Numbered from the stretch's first letter, positions 30,946 through 42,745 are shown. The stretch is 64,000 bases of DNA from Ichthyophis bannanicus (GCA_033557465.1 CM066033.1:584938438-585002437), one strand, 5' to 3'. Program-made: numbers and translations. The notes: generated by a model not told the origin, from the sequence alone.

Positions 30946-31953
30946 TTGGGGGAGGATTAGAATGGGATGGGGCTGGGAGAGTAAAATGGAGAGGGGAAAA
31001 ATATTTTGTGTCGGAGGGATAAAAAATCTACAATTGGCCGGGTATTGGGAGAGTAAGTGGGGATTGAGGATGGAGGAGTAAAATTTGAGTGGATGAAATA
31101 GGAATGAGGAAAGAGCAAAAGGAGAAAGATTAGTATGTTAAAGCAGATGTAGAGAGAGAGAATGGAAAAAAAACTAGAAGAGAGAAGAAAGGACAAATGG
31201 ACAGCAGATGATGGAGAGTTAGCAGAAAACATGAAGAAACCAGAAGAAAGTGGCTGGAGCAATTGCAACTGAAAAAAATGCACAAAAGGTAGAAAGATAT
31301 CTCTTTATTTTGAATTTATTAACTGGAATATGAAAGCTCTGGGAAATGTGCATCATTAACGTCTGTGCTTTGTTTGGTACAAGAGGAAATTAATTTATAG
31401 TTTTATTTCTACAGTGTTGTTGTACATTCAAAGTTTGGCTTTTGGGGTTCCCAGTTTAATTATTGCCTTCTGTTTCTAAATTGTGATTCCTTGTTTGGTG
31501 ATGGTCTATGTTCTGCATGTGTAACTGAGCTGAGGTATTCTATTTATGTAATTCCTATTTGACATTGCCACTTGTTCTCTTTCCCCAGTAGGTCATGTAT
31601 TGTTGTTCTCTGAAATGTATTGGTTTAATATTTGCAGTGTTGCCTTTTGATAGATAGGGTATGGTGCTTTGTGAGTCCTGGTAGTGCTGTTAGGATACGG
31701 CGGGTTTGCTATGGGTTCTAAATGGGCAGTGTTTGTAGTAGTTCCTAATGTGCCTGGCGGTTGGCACTGGATTATAGTAATGTAGAAATCTTTTAGTCTG
31801 TCTTTATCCATACACTCATTAAGAGACATGTTTACTAAAAGTTAGTGTATGTTAGCATTATGCAAATATTTATGCAAATAAGGCCACTTATGCAAATGAG
31901 GCCCCGCACCGAGTCTCCGCACATGGCCCCGCACTCCCCTTGGGCCGCCCCTG

Positions 31954-32426
31954 GTTGCTAGTTGTCATAGCCAGAGAGGTGTTCTTTGTTAGTTGCGAGT
32001 GTTTGGTCATTAGATGGTTTGCTATGTCCTGTGGGTGTATTTCTGGGTCTGCTTGTTGCGCTGGATCTCTAGTGAGAGAGCAAGCTCTTTCAAAAATTTC
32101 TTTTGGTTTGTTGGCTGATTTCATTATGTGGTTGATGTGGAATTGTTGCTTGGAGGTGTTTATGAGGTTGTTGTATTCATGCTGTTTGTATCTGTGTTGT
32201 TGTAGGGTGGTGGTGGGTTTCATCTGTCTACATTGCCTTTCAATTTTCCATAGTGTTCATTTAGCTTGCTTGATCTTGGAGGATTACCATGGTGCGCATT
32301 TTGTTTTTTGTGTGGTTGTGTGGAGCTTGCTATGTGTGCAACTTGACTATGAATGCTAGTCATAGTCAGACCCAATATAGTATTATAATGGAATCTATGT
32401 TGCAGCTCTACCAGAAGCAATTCCAC
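31954..32426 (-). pseudogene. L2-like LINE copy 1, 5' part
   Basis: Resumes the LINE after the hAT target duplication. The minus-strand frame reads KPTTTLQQHRYKQHEYNN and on to the insertion point. This corresponds to the linker between endonuclease and RT in L2-like elements. Further upstream, to about 32426, fragments in other frames remain. Beyond that nothing is recognisable. Confidence 0.65.
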
Positions 32427-32712
32427 CTAGTTTTGTTTCTTATGTGTAGAGACTCGCATCCCCTCTTGATAGGAGAGGGTCATTACTCATTTTCTTTCCA
32501 CTATTTGGTATGATTACAGAATTCAGGTCTTTTAACTAATTGCTACATTTATGTCAAAGTACAAGTATATGAATGTTTTATTCTTTTTTATTGAGTCTTC
32601 TTAGGTATTAAAATTCTTCTTTACTACTAGAAAGTTATCCAGTTATGAAGCAAACTGGAGGCTAAATTTAGGCTTATAGGTAGGAAGTTGAAATCCAGAA
32701 CTTCCAGGGTAG
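32427..32712. other. Gene-free interval
   Basis: AT-rich, without coding signal. It is the boundary between L2-1 and CR1-B. Confidence 0.4.
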
Positions 32713-35269
32713 CATTCTCTGAAATGCTTCCCATTCCACGTGCAGGACCCAAAAGGCAGGCAGAGCTCTGGAGTCTCAATGCGTGGATGAGACAATGGTG
32801 CAGAGATGAGGGTTTTGGATTTGTTAGGAACTGGGGAACATTCTGGGGAAAGAAGGGGCTCTTCTGAAGGGATGGGCTTCACCTTAACCGGGATGGAACC
32901 AGGCTGCTGGCATTAACCTTTAAAAAGGAGATAGAGCAGCTTTTAAACTAGATAATAGGGGAAAGCCGACAGTCGCCCAAGAGCAGATGGTTCAGAAGAA
33001 TGTATCCTTGAAGGATACTACCAAAAGCAGAGAGGTTCCAAAAAAGAGTAAAGTAGCCCAAATGCCCTCGAGTATGGAGCAGACAGAGCTTAAAGATCCC
33101 AAATTACCCATGTCTACCAATAGCCAAATTAATATGAATAACATACTGTCTCTAAAATGCTTGTATGCAAATGCTAGAAGTCTAAAAAATAAGATGGGAG
33201 AGTTAGATATGATTGAATATCAGAGACATGGTGGAAGGAGGACAACCAGTGGGACACTGTGATACCTGGGTACAAACTATATCGTAATGATAGAGCTGAT
33301 CAAATTGGTGGAGGGGTTGCGCTCTATGTTAGAGAAGGCATTGAGTCAGAAAGGATTAAAGTTTTGCAGGAAACAAAATTTGCTGTAGAATCTCTATGGA
33401 TTGAAATTCCATGTAAAAAGGGGAAGGCGATGGCAGTGGGGGTGTACTGTTGACCACCTGGCCAGAATGAACAAATGGATGATGAAATGCTCAAAGAAAT
33501 CAAGGAAGCTAACAAACATTACAGTGCAGTAATAATAATGGGTGATTTCAATTACCCCAGTATCGACAGGGTCAGTGTCACGGCAGGACATGCTAGGGAG
33601 ATAAAGTTCCTAGATGAGATAAATGACTGCTTCTTGGAGCAGCTGGTTCATGAACCGACCAGAGGGGAAGCCATATTAGACCTAGTCCTTAGTGGAACAC
33701 CAGATCTAGTGCAAGAGATAAGGGTGTTGGGGCCACTTGGCAATAGTGATCATAGCATGATCGCCTTTGATTTAATTAGTGGAGGAGAGATAGTAAGTAA
33801 ATCCACAGTACTACCTTTTAACTTTCAAAAGGGAGACTATGATAAAATGAGGAAAATAGTTAAGAAAAAACTAAAAGGAGCAGTTGCAAAAGTTGTTGAA
33901 AAATACTATCTTGGACGCCCAGACCAGCTGTATTCCATGCTTTAAGAAAAGTGTAAGAAAGTCCAAAAAACTGCCAGCATGGTTTAAAGGTGAGGTCAGA
34001 GAGGCTGTTGTTGCCAAAAAAGAATCTTTCATGAAATGGAAAAAAGAGCCAAACGACGAAACCTGGAAACAGCACAAGCACTGGAAAGTCAAATGCAAGG
34101 CATTGATAAAGCAGGCAAAGAGAGAATTTGAGAAGAAGCTTGCTGCAGAAGCAAAAACGCGAAATAAAGATTTTTTTCAAGTACATTTGTAGCAAAAAAC
34201 CTGTGAGAGAGTCAGTTGGTCCATTAGATGATAGAGGAGTTAAAGGGGCACTAAGAGGTGACAAGGCGATAGCGGAGAGACTGAATGAATTCTTTGCTTC
34301 GGTCTTTACTGTGGAAGATGTAGGGATGTTACCCATGACTGAAGTGGTATGTAAAGGTGCGTAAGAATTGAAGGAAATATCGATACATCGGGAAGATGTA
34401 TTACAACTATTAGATAAACTGAAGAGTAGCAAATCACCTGGGCTGGATGGTATACATCCAAGGGTGATGAAAGAACTGAAAAATGAGATTGCAGACCTGC
34501 TATTAGTAATCTGTGAACTATCATTAAAATCATCTCTAATACCTGAAGATTGGAGGATCGCCATTGTAACACCAATTTTTAAAAAGGGGTGATCCGGGAA
34601 ACAACAGACCGGTGAGCCTCATGTCAGTACCGGGAAAAATGGTAGAAACCATCATAAAGAATAAAATTACTCAGCATGTAGATAGTCATGGCCTAATGGG
34701 AGATAGCCAACATGGTTTTAGACAAGGAAGATCTTGTCTTACTAATCTGTTATGTTTTTTTGAAAGTGTGAAGGTGGACAAAGGTGAGTCGGTTGATATA
34801 GTGTATCTGGACTTTCATAAAGCCTTTGACAAGGTCCCTCATCAGAAACTTTTGGCAAAACAAAAGAGTCATGGGATAGGAGGCAGTGTACTACTGTGGA
34901 TCAAGAACTGGTTAAAAGATAGAAAGCAGAGGGTTGGCCAATTTTCCCAATGGAGAAAAGTGAATAGTGGTGTATCCCAGGGATCTGTGCTGGGTCCGCT
35001 GCTTTTTGACATATTCATAAATGACCTGGAAAGTGGAATAAAGAGTGAGGCTATCAAATTTGCAGATGACACAAAACTATTTAAAGTTGTTAAAACCCAA
35101 GAGGATTGTGGAAAATTGGAAGAGGATCTTGATAAATTGGAAGACTGGGCATCAAAATGGCAGATGAAATTTAATGTGGACAAGTGCAAAGTTATGCACC
35201 TAGGGAAGAACAACCCAAACTATGGTTACACGATGCAAGGTTCCACATTAGGAACCACCACCCAAGAAA
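32713..35269 (+). pseudogene. CR1-B LINE, main body
   Basis: A CR1 copy closely similar to CR1-A (54705-58114). It begins in the C-terminal part of ORF1 (RRDGLHLNRDGTRLLALTF appears in CR1-A at the same place). ORF2 follows with endonuclease pieces (GDFNYPSIDR near 33541, GNSDHSMIAF near 33740), the RT N-terminus and the FADDTKLF box near 35060. Stops (for example 33452 and 34361) and several indels break it, including a 13-base loss at about 34590 and deletion of the NERLD region near 33206. The body ends at 35269 where an unrelated insert begins; the CR1 tail resumes at 36605. Confidence 0.88.
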
Positions 35270-36604
35270 AACGTGGGGAAACGTGTGTTCAATCAGGAGG
35301 GCTATGAGGTAATCCCTAAGCACTCATCTCAAAGGGCAGGGCCTGATTCAGCACAGCTGCCCTGTGTTAGGGAGGAGCACTCATCTAAACAGAATAAAGG
35401 TAGAGTTTATTCTACAGAGAATTATCCTCCTTATCCTGAGAATCAGCTTGAGCTTGATCATCAGTTTCATCTGAAGGATCATCAGAAGCAGAAGCCAAAC
35501 CGGACGGACAGAGAGGGAAAGAAACCCTTTGGAAGAAGGAAGAGAAAAGCCTTTGAGAGGTCTAGAAGAGTCCAGAGCAGTACGTATACTGGGAGGCATT
35601 TCAAGGGCCAGCATACACCATTGGACTGGGGAAAGCCAGAGGAATGGTGCTGCAGAGCTAGGAATCTCCAGACGCTACCTGTGAGGGAGACGGCTGCACG
35701 TGGAAGGGACCCTAAGACCCATGCCAGAAGGTATGTGAAGAGAGATCCAGTGTCCAGGGATCTGGATTGGAAGGCTGGACATAAGAACTGGACTACATAC
35801 TGGCCAGGCTATATAGAGAGGAACTCTAAGAGCAATGGAAGCTCAGGTATGAATACTGATCTATGCCCTAGCTATAACCTTGAAAGACAGCAGGGAAACA
35901 AGTATTCTCCTGAAAGTGCTCCATTGAGAGATTCATCTGTGCCAATCCATGATATTGAACCCATGCTTGTTGAAGAAGGGGGAATGATTGCAGATGAAGA
36001 ATGTGTTTATATGGACTGCTCTCTGTCTAAACTCCTTTGGTAACTTTCTGTTACAAAGTACAGCAACCATCACAAAGAAATACAAACTTGTTCTTTAATC
36101 TACTCAGAAAAGCTCCTGAAGCAGGATTTGACCCACACAGTAGAAAGCAAGCCAGCTAAGGGGTTTCAGCTGGATAACTGCTAGCAATTGAGCCTTACCT
36201 AATTGCTTGTGAGCTAGGAGAGAATCACTTCTGAATCTATGTGGGAAGTTATCAGAAGTTAACCTGAAAAGAACAGTTTTTTTCTTTCTTTGTGGCTTTT
36301 CGTTTGTTGTTTGATATATGCTAAGAAAACATTAGCTAATGCCTGATAAGTTAAAAATGTTGTTTTCCTTATTTTGTTTTTTTCAAGTTTAACACTGAAA
36401 GCAAGTAACCTGATTTATGTGCTACCAAGCATATCTGTGTTGGGAGAAATAACCCCATAAATAAATATCTTATTGGCTTTACCCAAAAGCACAACTAATT
36501 ATTGTGAGCAGCTGTGTCTGGTGTGAATGAACTGCATTGCCCACAATCCCTTGCAAATCATATAGATATATGCACTTGCCAAGACTGTGAAGATTCTCAC
36601 CCAG
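35270..36604 (+). mobile_element. LTR-like insert A within CR1-B
   Basis: An unrelated 1.3-kb segment replaces about 670 bp of CR1. It holds a 257-codon open frame (35273-36043), AATAAA at about 36460, and ends CCGTCTGACA just before CR1 text GTACGTATGACC. Unit B at 37369-38807 ends GTTGTGACA and has an open frame with a similar C-terminus, so both may be LTRs of one family. The left edge is unclear and no target duplication was found. A deletion at the left junction is likely. Confidence 0.4.
35273..36043 (+). other. Open frame A of unknown function
   Basis: An open frame of 256 codons that starts at a GTG with no ATG until about residue 194, so it may be part of a longer or spliced product. 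It is rich in Lys, Arg and Glu in the first two thirds. The acidic end reads DIEPMLVEE and then YMDCSLSKL. Frame B at 37368-38462 ends with CEPMQVEF and MDCSYCLAE. No domain is recognised. Confidence 0.35.
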
Positions 36605-36718
36605 GCAGCCGTCTGACAGTACGTATGACCTAGACTGGCCACTGTTGGAAAGAGGATACTTGGCTTGATGGACCTTGGTCTGACCCAGTATGGCATATCT
36701 TATGTTCTTATGTTCTAA
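36605..36718 (+). repeat. CR1-B 3' tail
   Basis: Matches the end of CR1-A, with TGGCCACTGTTGGAAAGAGG and CCAGTATGGCATATCTTATG. It ends with the octamer TTATGTTC repeated twice, the short 3' repeat typical of CR1 elements. Confidence 0.85.
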
Positions 36719-37368
36719 ACATGCCATGGCATGAAAGCAAGGCATTTCAAGATGGAAAGAAAATAAATCATGAAATAAATGAAATAACACCTAGGTGCAA
36801 TTTAATAATGTTTAGTCCACGTGCTGTTATTACACGTTATCTGCTGCAGGCCCATTTTATGCAATGCAGGGATGTGCACTGGCCAAAAAACAGGTAATTT
36901 TTGTTGTTTTCACAAATTTTTCATGATATTCAGGAGTTTCTTTTTGTTAGTTTTACGCATTCATTTTAGCGGAATTTTTACTGAATGCTAAATTGATTTA
37001 ATGTGCAATAACCGTGAATTAAAGCTCTATAAGTCAATTAGTATTTGTTAAATAAACCTAGTGCACACTAAGAGGGCTATTTTAGAAGCCCTATTCATGC
37101 TTTGGATGTCCAAAAACAGGCATAAAGATGTCCAGACATCCCTGGAGCCATTTTAGAAAGCAGTTTTGAAGATGTTCCTGGTGCGACATTGGAATGGAAC
37201 AACATTGTGGTATGGCACGGCATGTCCAGGCATTCCCAAGAAGTTGGACATCCTCGCCTAATTTCAGAATTGCCATACGCATCGCAAGCTGGGTCAAACT
37301 TTATATCTGCTCCAGGCATGAATAAGCATTTGAAAAATACTGGTTTGTCCAGCCAGACATCCAAAGGT
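36719..37368. other. Gene-free repeat-like interval
   Basis: No genes. From about 37073 the text GGCTATTTTAGAAGCCCTATTC is a small hairpin, and the following sequence (TGTCCAGACATCC and similar) continues after unit B at about 38830-39300. Unit B is therefore inserted in an older repeat. Confidence 0.45.
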
Positions 37369-38462
37369 TGTTGAGAAGGAGGTACTGTGGTACTGCAGAC
37401 CCTCTGCAGACAGAAGAAAATGCTTTTAACTTAGAAAAAAGCGGCAGACACCGGCTTCAGCATCGCGAGGAGCCATATAGGGGGAGCAAGAGGGACCTCT
37501 GGAGGACTGAGGAGCCACACCCCAGAGCCAATGATGCAATACCGGCCTGCACCCAATCCAGAAAGGGAAGAATTCCTTTTAAAAGCCCAGACACAGGAGA
37601 CACAAGAGATACAGGAAGGAAGCTAACCCTGGAAGGAGAAAAGAGAGCTTTCCTGGAAGGAGAGAAGGACCAGGGAATAGGAGTCCTGACAGAAGGAACC
37701 GGCCCAGCAGACTCAACGGAACCAGGTGAAGGAATCCGCTTCAAATATCCCAAGAAGGGAGAGGGTACGCTTTCCAAGTGGGAAAGATACAGAGAAGAAG
37801 CTAACCCTGGAAGGAGAAGGACTGTGCCAGAGAGTCCTGGACCTGAGTCTGGCAGAGGCCAGCAACCTTTGAAAGACACAACGAGGAGTAACCAAGAAGG
37901 AGGTGAAAGAGTTACTTTGAAAGGTAACATTCCTGGCCCAGAGAGAAAGAAGCTGTGGTGCAGGTGTGGCTTAACCCCAGCAGAAGGCCGGCCGGAGAAC
38001 TGGAGGCCTACCTTGGTGTCAGAGAAGCCAAACCACAGCAGGAACAAGCATCAACCCTCACTTGGCCGTGATAAACCCAAAAGGAAAGGTAATCACTATT
38101 TTACTGATTGTGATTTTATGAATGCTGTGACGCAGGAGGAGCAGGGCCTAGAGGAATGCTGTCCTGCTAGAACTATTTGTGCTACAAAATACAAACCTGT
38201 GCCAAACAAGAAACTCTCTAGTATAAGAGCAGTAGGCAAGAGAAGCTGTCCTCACTCTAGAGGTGTACAAAACCAAGGCTTACCTTTGGATGCAGCGCAT
38301 TGGGACATCGTACAAACATTGTATAAAAAGCCTGAATGCGAGCCACTAGATATTCCTGATTGTGAACCAATGCAGGTGGAATTCCCGGATGACCTTTCGG
38401 ACCCCGAGATGGATTGCAGCTATTGCCTGGCAGAAAGCTTTGAGCCCTTAGCCGAGGAGTAG
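37368..38462 (+). other. Open frame B of unknown function
   Basis: A 364-codon open frame beginning at TTG, with no ATG until about residue 250, so initiation is unexplained. It is very rich in Glu, Lys, Arg, Pro and Gly. A duplicated phrase is present: KLTLEGEKRAFLEGEKDQG. The C-terminus is acidic, with CEPLDIPDCEPMQVEF, then DPEMDCSYCLAESFEPLAEE. The EPM...MDCS ending matches frame A. It could be an accessory or gag-like protein of an LTR element, or a non-coding open frame. No known domain. Confidence 0.4.
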
Positions 38463-38807
38463 AGTTGTGGTCTGGGGGAAGGTTTGAATCTGTGTTTCTT
38501 ATAGTACGGCTGTGAAGTTAACAGGTCTAACTCAATTCATGTTTTTTTTTCTTTCAACCTGAAGCAAGGACATTTTTTGTGTTGATGTAAATTCTGAGCT
38601 ATTGAACCTATTTGCAATACGGGAAATAAAAGCCTTTATTCTCCCTACACTCGGACTGTTATATTCTTTGGAGCTTTGGTTACCCAGAAGGCTACCAGGA
38701 CTATAAAAACCTGGGCCCTGTCTTTGAGCTAAACTCCACCATAAAATATTTTTGTGTCCACCCTCCCTGCTGTGACATCCCAGTGCCACCAGGGGGGCGT
38801 TGTGACA
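37369..38807 (+). mobile_element. LTR-like unit B, possible solo LTR with internal open frame
   Basis: It starts TGTTGAGAAGG and ends GGGGGGCGTTGTGACA, the TG...CA layout of an LTR. AATAAAAGCC at about 38625-38634, followed by a T/C-rich stretch, fits an R-U5 region. If correct, this is a 1.44-kb LTR containing a 364-codon frame. No matching second LTR, primer-binding site or polypurine tract is adjacent. The flanks (AAGGT and GTACA) do not give a clear target duplication, so the call is tentative. Confidence 0.4.
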
Positions 38808-39644
38808 GTACACTCCTATCCCTTATATTTTCCATGTTGACACCGAGCATGGATGGGGAATGAGGGCTCTTATTTTCATCTTGCCATGTTGATGGATGTC
38901 CCCATATGCAATCTAGCATGAGAAAGATATACCCACCCCAAGTTCTTGCAGTGGGAAAGTCTGTGGATTCTGGCATAGGTGTCCATGTCGGATGCCTCCA
39001 TATTTCTAAAATTAGGCCAAAACATAGATGTCCCCAACGTTTTCCGGCATGTTTCACTACTGCTACTACTATTTATCATTTGTATAGTGCTACTGTACAA
39101 GGCATATGTAGCACTGTACATATAGATGTAAGAGAAAGTCCCTGCTTATCAGAACTTACAATCTAATCGAGATGAATGGCATCACAAAACTGGGGACTAG
39201 AGTACGGGAAGATACACATAAGCGGTGAACAAGAGAGTGAGGGGCAGCCTTGAGAGGTGAGTTTTAGCCTGGACATCCAATATTGCACTTGGATGCCCTT
39301 TCTAAAATGCAACTTCAAATTTTTTAAGGCATATTAATGAACCAAATGCACACTAACAAATATGTACCCTAATGGAATGATTCCTGCAGCTAATAACATG
39401 TGATAACAAAATTAGTGTATGCAAACCACTATGAAATGAGCCCCTCCAACAACATATTCATATAAAATGCGGGAAGTACAAAAAAAGCAGACAAGAAGAA
39501 GAAGAAAAACGTTTAAAGACGAGGCAGATAACTGTGGAGTGAATAACATACTTGGACATTAAAATAAGGGTGCAACTATCTCTTTATAGATAAATAGCAA
39601 CTTTCAAGATAATTAGAACTTTGCTATCATAAAGGGTTTCACTT
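38808..39644. repeat. Old repeat with a SINE-like insert at about 39054-39175
   Basis: The outer text (ATGTCCCCATATGC and GGACATCCAATATTG) belongs to the repeat that unit B interrupted. Inside, ACTACTATTTATCATTTGTATAG and then TCAGAACTTACAATCTAATC look like a common vertebrate SINE or LINE tail with an AGTCCCTGCTTATCAGAACTTACAA-type motif. No genes. Confidence 0.4.
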
Positions 39645-40045
39645 ACATAAGAACATAAGAACATAAGATATGCCATACTGGGTCAGACCAAGGTCCATCA
39701 AGCCCAGTATCCTGTTTCCAGCAGTGGCCAATCTAGGTCATACGTACCTAGCAGTTTCCCCAAAAGACATAGGTTCTGCAATGCTTGTACAGGGTCAAGC
39801 ATTGATATCCTGGGTCCCTTCTTAATAATGGTTTATGGACCTTTCCTCCAGGTACTTGTCCAAACCTTTTTTAAACCCAGCGGTCTCACCATGGAATGAT
39901 ATAGAGGCATTATAATATATTTTGTTTTATTTTCCATTCCTTATGATACCTAGCATTCTATTTGCTCTCTTGGCCACCGCTGCACACTGGGTCGAGGGTT
40001 TTAACATGTTATCCACAATGACGCCTAAATATTTTTCCTGGGTGG
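39645..40045 (-). repeat. CR1-D, 3' end with internal deletion
   Basis: Minus-strand CR1. The tail begins with the octamer series complementary to TTATGTTC at 39652-39669. Compared with CR1-A, a segment equal to about 57490-57877 (388 bp) is missing. The join lies at a shared GC in GACC-GC-TGGG near 39882. The remaining coding text includes the LYRS region before the deletion and the TAKVRN-like decayed end near 40045. Confidence 0.85.
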
Positions 40046-40526
40046 TGGTTCCTAATGTGTTTTTAAAAATTTGCGTTACATTGGCGATCCTTCTAACAAT
40101 TAGCATAGAAAAGCGATAAAAGAGTGAGTATTATGGACACCTCACTGTTACATGGATATTGGTTCTTACCATTATCTTTACAAACCTGGCTGCTTAAGCA
40201 GCCTCCTGTTAATAGACTGCGAGGCCGATGCAATTATCTTGCATTAAAATCATGTGCTGAAGCTCAGAGCATGCTTTACTAACACAGTCCCAGTGCTGAA
40301 CGTCAGCTCTTCGATGCTATAAGGAAGAAGCGTGCAAATGGGCTGTGCACAAAAACTGTGCACTAACACGGGAGAACAGGCGCAGACTTGTGTGCTCATG
40401 CCAGACACATGAGCACATCGATCTGCTCTAGGAGCAACTATATCGGCAGTAAATCTTGGGATATTATTCTGTGCATAGCAATTCTGCAATATTATTTTTT
40501 ATATGCAAATTTTATCATATGTGTGG
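40046..40526. other. Gene-free interval
   Basis: No domain or repeat structure that I can name. Confidence 0.4.
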
Positions 40527-41200
40527 ACGTTATGGGGTTCATTCTGTACAGCGAATAGCGGGGATTGCTGTCCCATTTGGATGTCCATCCCTGATATTCG
40601 CTCCACTGCCGGCCCCGGCTAATCCCTCCCTGTACGAACAGCGCGTTTGTACGGGGAGGCCTAGACGGGGGTGGGAGGGGGCATTTCTGAGGCAGAGCGA
40701 GGACAGGGCATGGGTATGTTTATGTTTATGTTTATTTCATTTGATAGACCGCCCTTCTGTAGTAGGCCATGACCCCGAGGGTACAGGGCCGATTCAGAGG
40801 TCAGCCCTGTACATCCAAGGCTGTGAACATAGATGAGGGACTTATTCCACCACAGAGGTGGAATAAGTCCCCCTGGACATCGGGGGATCATGCTGCAAGG
40901 CCCGATCGAAAAGGTAGGGGGTGAAGTAAGTTACCCACAGCCATACCCTGGCCATGGGAAGTCGGATCAAAGGTTTGGCAGCGGGGAAAGAAGGATATCG
41001 GCGGCGGCCAGCATTCACAGCTCCATTCAGGAACCACGGTGCCATGGCGATGGGACACCATGGCACTGTGGCTCCATTCAGGAGCCTTACTGAGGTAGCC
41101 AGACATGGGATCATAGTTGGGTCTACCTCTGGGCATCCCGATTCTGATCGGCCGCACAGGGGACTGGACGAGTAGATTAGCTTGTGCCTCCATGTGAATA
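40527..41200. repeat. MITE family X, copy 2
   Basis: Shares with 10624-11330 the palindrome ACTTATTCCACC...GGTGGAATAAGT (40840-40868) and the block with GGTGCCATGG near 41040. A short (GTTTAT)n run lies at about 40713-40735. No coding potential. Confidence 0.45.
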
Positions 41201-41324
41201 CAACTCAGACCTCTATGCTTCTAAACTCCTTTCTCTTATCTCCTCATTCACTTCAAAGGTACTTGCGAATAACATCCGAGCATATGATAGATTGCTATTC
41301 TACGTATAAATAATAATGTTGCAA

Positions 41325-41612
41325 ATTTGCTATATTTATATTCTCTTATATACCATGCTATTCTGCATCAGTGCGGTTTACATTGAACAAACTGAAATTA
41401 CATTGAACAGGGCATTATAACTTGGAGATAACTATTTTACAGGGAACATGGGCTATGGAGGGTTAAGTGGCTTGCCCAAGACCACAAGGAGCACCTGTGG
41501 GACAAGAAACCCCCAGTCCTTCTGGCCCAAGGTTGCTGTCCTCTAGTGGGATTTGAAACCCTGACCTTCCAGCCTGAAGTACCTTGCCCTAACCACTAGG
41601 CCACTCCTCCAC
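41325..41612 (-). repeat. CORE-SINE with tRNA head and L2-like tail
   Basis: On the minus strand it starts GGAGGAGTGGCCTAGTGGTT (A box), then GGGTTTCAAATCCCAC (B box). Next comes the CORE-like phrase GTCTTGGGCAAGCCACTTAA and an end like an L2 tail, complementary to GTGCGGTTTACATTG near 41373. This is a well-preserved three-part SINE transcribed by RNA polymerase III and moved by L2-type machinery. Confidence 0.8.
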
Positions 41613-42633
41613 ACAGAATAACATCCCATCATATGCACAGAGAAGAAACAGGCATTAACGCCTCACTGGTGCTGACTGCGAGCAAGAAGTTACCCTTTAC
41701 ACCTCCTCAGACCATGTGTTAAACACCAACATCATGCTTATCCTTTGGATCTTTGCCGCACTTCTCTGTTTCTGCACTGCATAGCTAGTTGCGTCATTAC
41801 CAACCATTTCAATGAATTTAAATGTGCTGTGCACTGCTGCTTGCTCTAGGTTTTTGCACACAGTTAACTCATGCATAAAACTTGTTTGTGCATTGCTGGT
41901 GCTCAAATTTGTGTGCTAAAATTGAGCTAACCTGTGTGCAAAGCTTAGGACACTTTTCTGCATCAGTCTCTGTGCTTGTAGTTTAGCCTAGATCAAGAAT
42001 CCAAGTTAATATTTCATTGATACCTTTTCTGCTCTGAGTTGAACTATAAACAGCACTACAGACTGTGCTAATTTCATTTGAGGATGTAGACAGAGAAGCC
42101 AAAAACACTTAGAAAAGCAAGTTGACATTTCTTTTTGGTTAACTTGAAACACTTTTCTAATCACTTAAAAAATGCTTCCTCTTCATAAGTAGGATTTAGC
42201 AAAGTATTATTTTTGGATTGGAACCAGTTTGCATTTCTAACCATGCCTCCTCTTGTCCAAACTCATTTTTCTCTCTCTTATCATGTGGTTTTATTGATAG
42301 CATCAGAGATAAGGCCTCCTGATTATTAATCTTATTTGATCTAGTATGTCAAATAATGGAACACCAAATTCCTCTTGCTAACATTAGAGATTAGGATATC
42401 CCGATATTTTTTTTTCTCCTTTTAAACATTACAGCCTAAACTATTTTTGCTTTACATAGTTCTTTTTCGCTCTGCCTTAGTGGTCTGCCTTTGCAGTTTA
42501 TAAGGGGGAGTGCAGCGTCTGAATGTCATTCTGAGGGCTGTTTTACACTACCAGTGCAGATATGAATGGGGCAGACAGTCAGATTTGGCCTTGCTTGCTT
42601 CTTGTTCTATAATGCAGCTTCAAACATTAAAGG
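41613..42633. other. Gene-free interval
   Basis: AT-rich text without recognised features. Confidence 0.45.
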
Positions 42634-42745
42634 GTATGTTTACTAAAAGTGTGATAAGGGGACTGTTGTAGTGGTTCATATGGAAGGGCAGACTAGATAG
42701 GCCATGTGGTCTTTTTCTGCCGTCATGTTTCTATGTTTCTAAGCC
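42634..42745 (+). repeat. MITE end fused to a CR1-type tail
   Basis: GGGTATGTTTACTAAAAGTG at 42631-42650 is a TTTACTAAA-type end. It is followed by a CR1-type tail, GACTAGATAGGCCATGTGGT, ending with ATGTTTCT octamers at 42726-42741. The tail matches that at 48345-48421 and is a CR1 subfamily different from CR1-A. Confidence 0.6.

Larger units (their letters stand above)
29345..31953 (+). mobile_element. hAT-1: 2.6-kb non-autonomous hAT element in L2-1
   Basis: Ends are CAGGGCCGGCCC at 29345 and GGGCCGCCCCTG ending at 31953, roughly 12-bp inverted repeats. An exact 8-bp target duplication GTTGCTAG flanks it at 29337-29344 and 31954-31961. Inside are a small hairpin next to the left end, a 430-bp palindrome, a G-rich minisatellite and about 1 kb of AT-rich sequence. 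No transposase is present, so it was mobilised in trans. A second copy with homologous ends lies inverted at 53760-59502. Confidence 0.92.

Noticed and set aside
30957..31283. Minus-strand open frame with a hydrophobic N-terminus
   Set aside because: It comes from purine-rich, low-complexity sequence inside hAT-1; no similar frame is kept in hAT-2.
29345..31953. A CpG island promoter with a host gene start near 29450-29800
   Set aside because: The GC-rich part is one arm pair of a palindrome inside a hAT element with clear ends and target duplication.
35270..38807. Units A and B as the two LTRs of one provirus
   Set aside because: Unit A lies inside CR1-B and a CR1 tail separates it from unit B. 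No gag-pol lies between, and the sequences are diverged.
39880..39900. CR1-D deletion as a spliced-out intron
   Set aside because: The retained bases include the GGTGAGACC that would be the donor, and the join fits a GC microhomology, not GT-AG.
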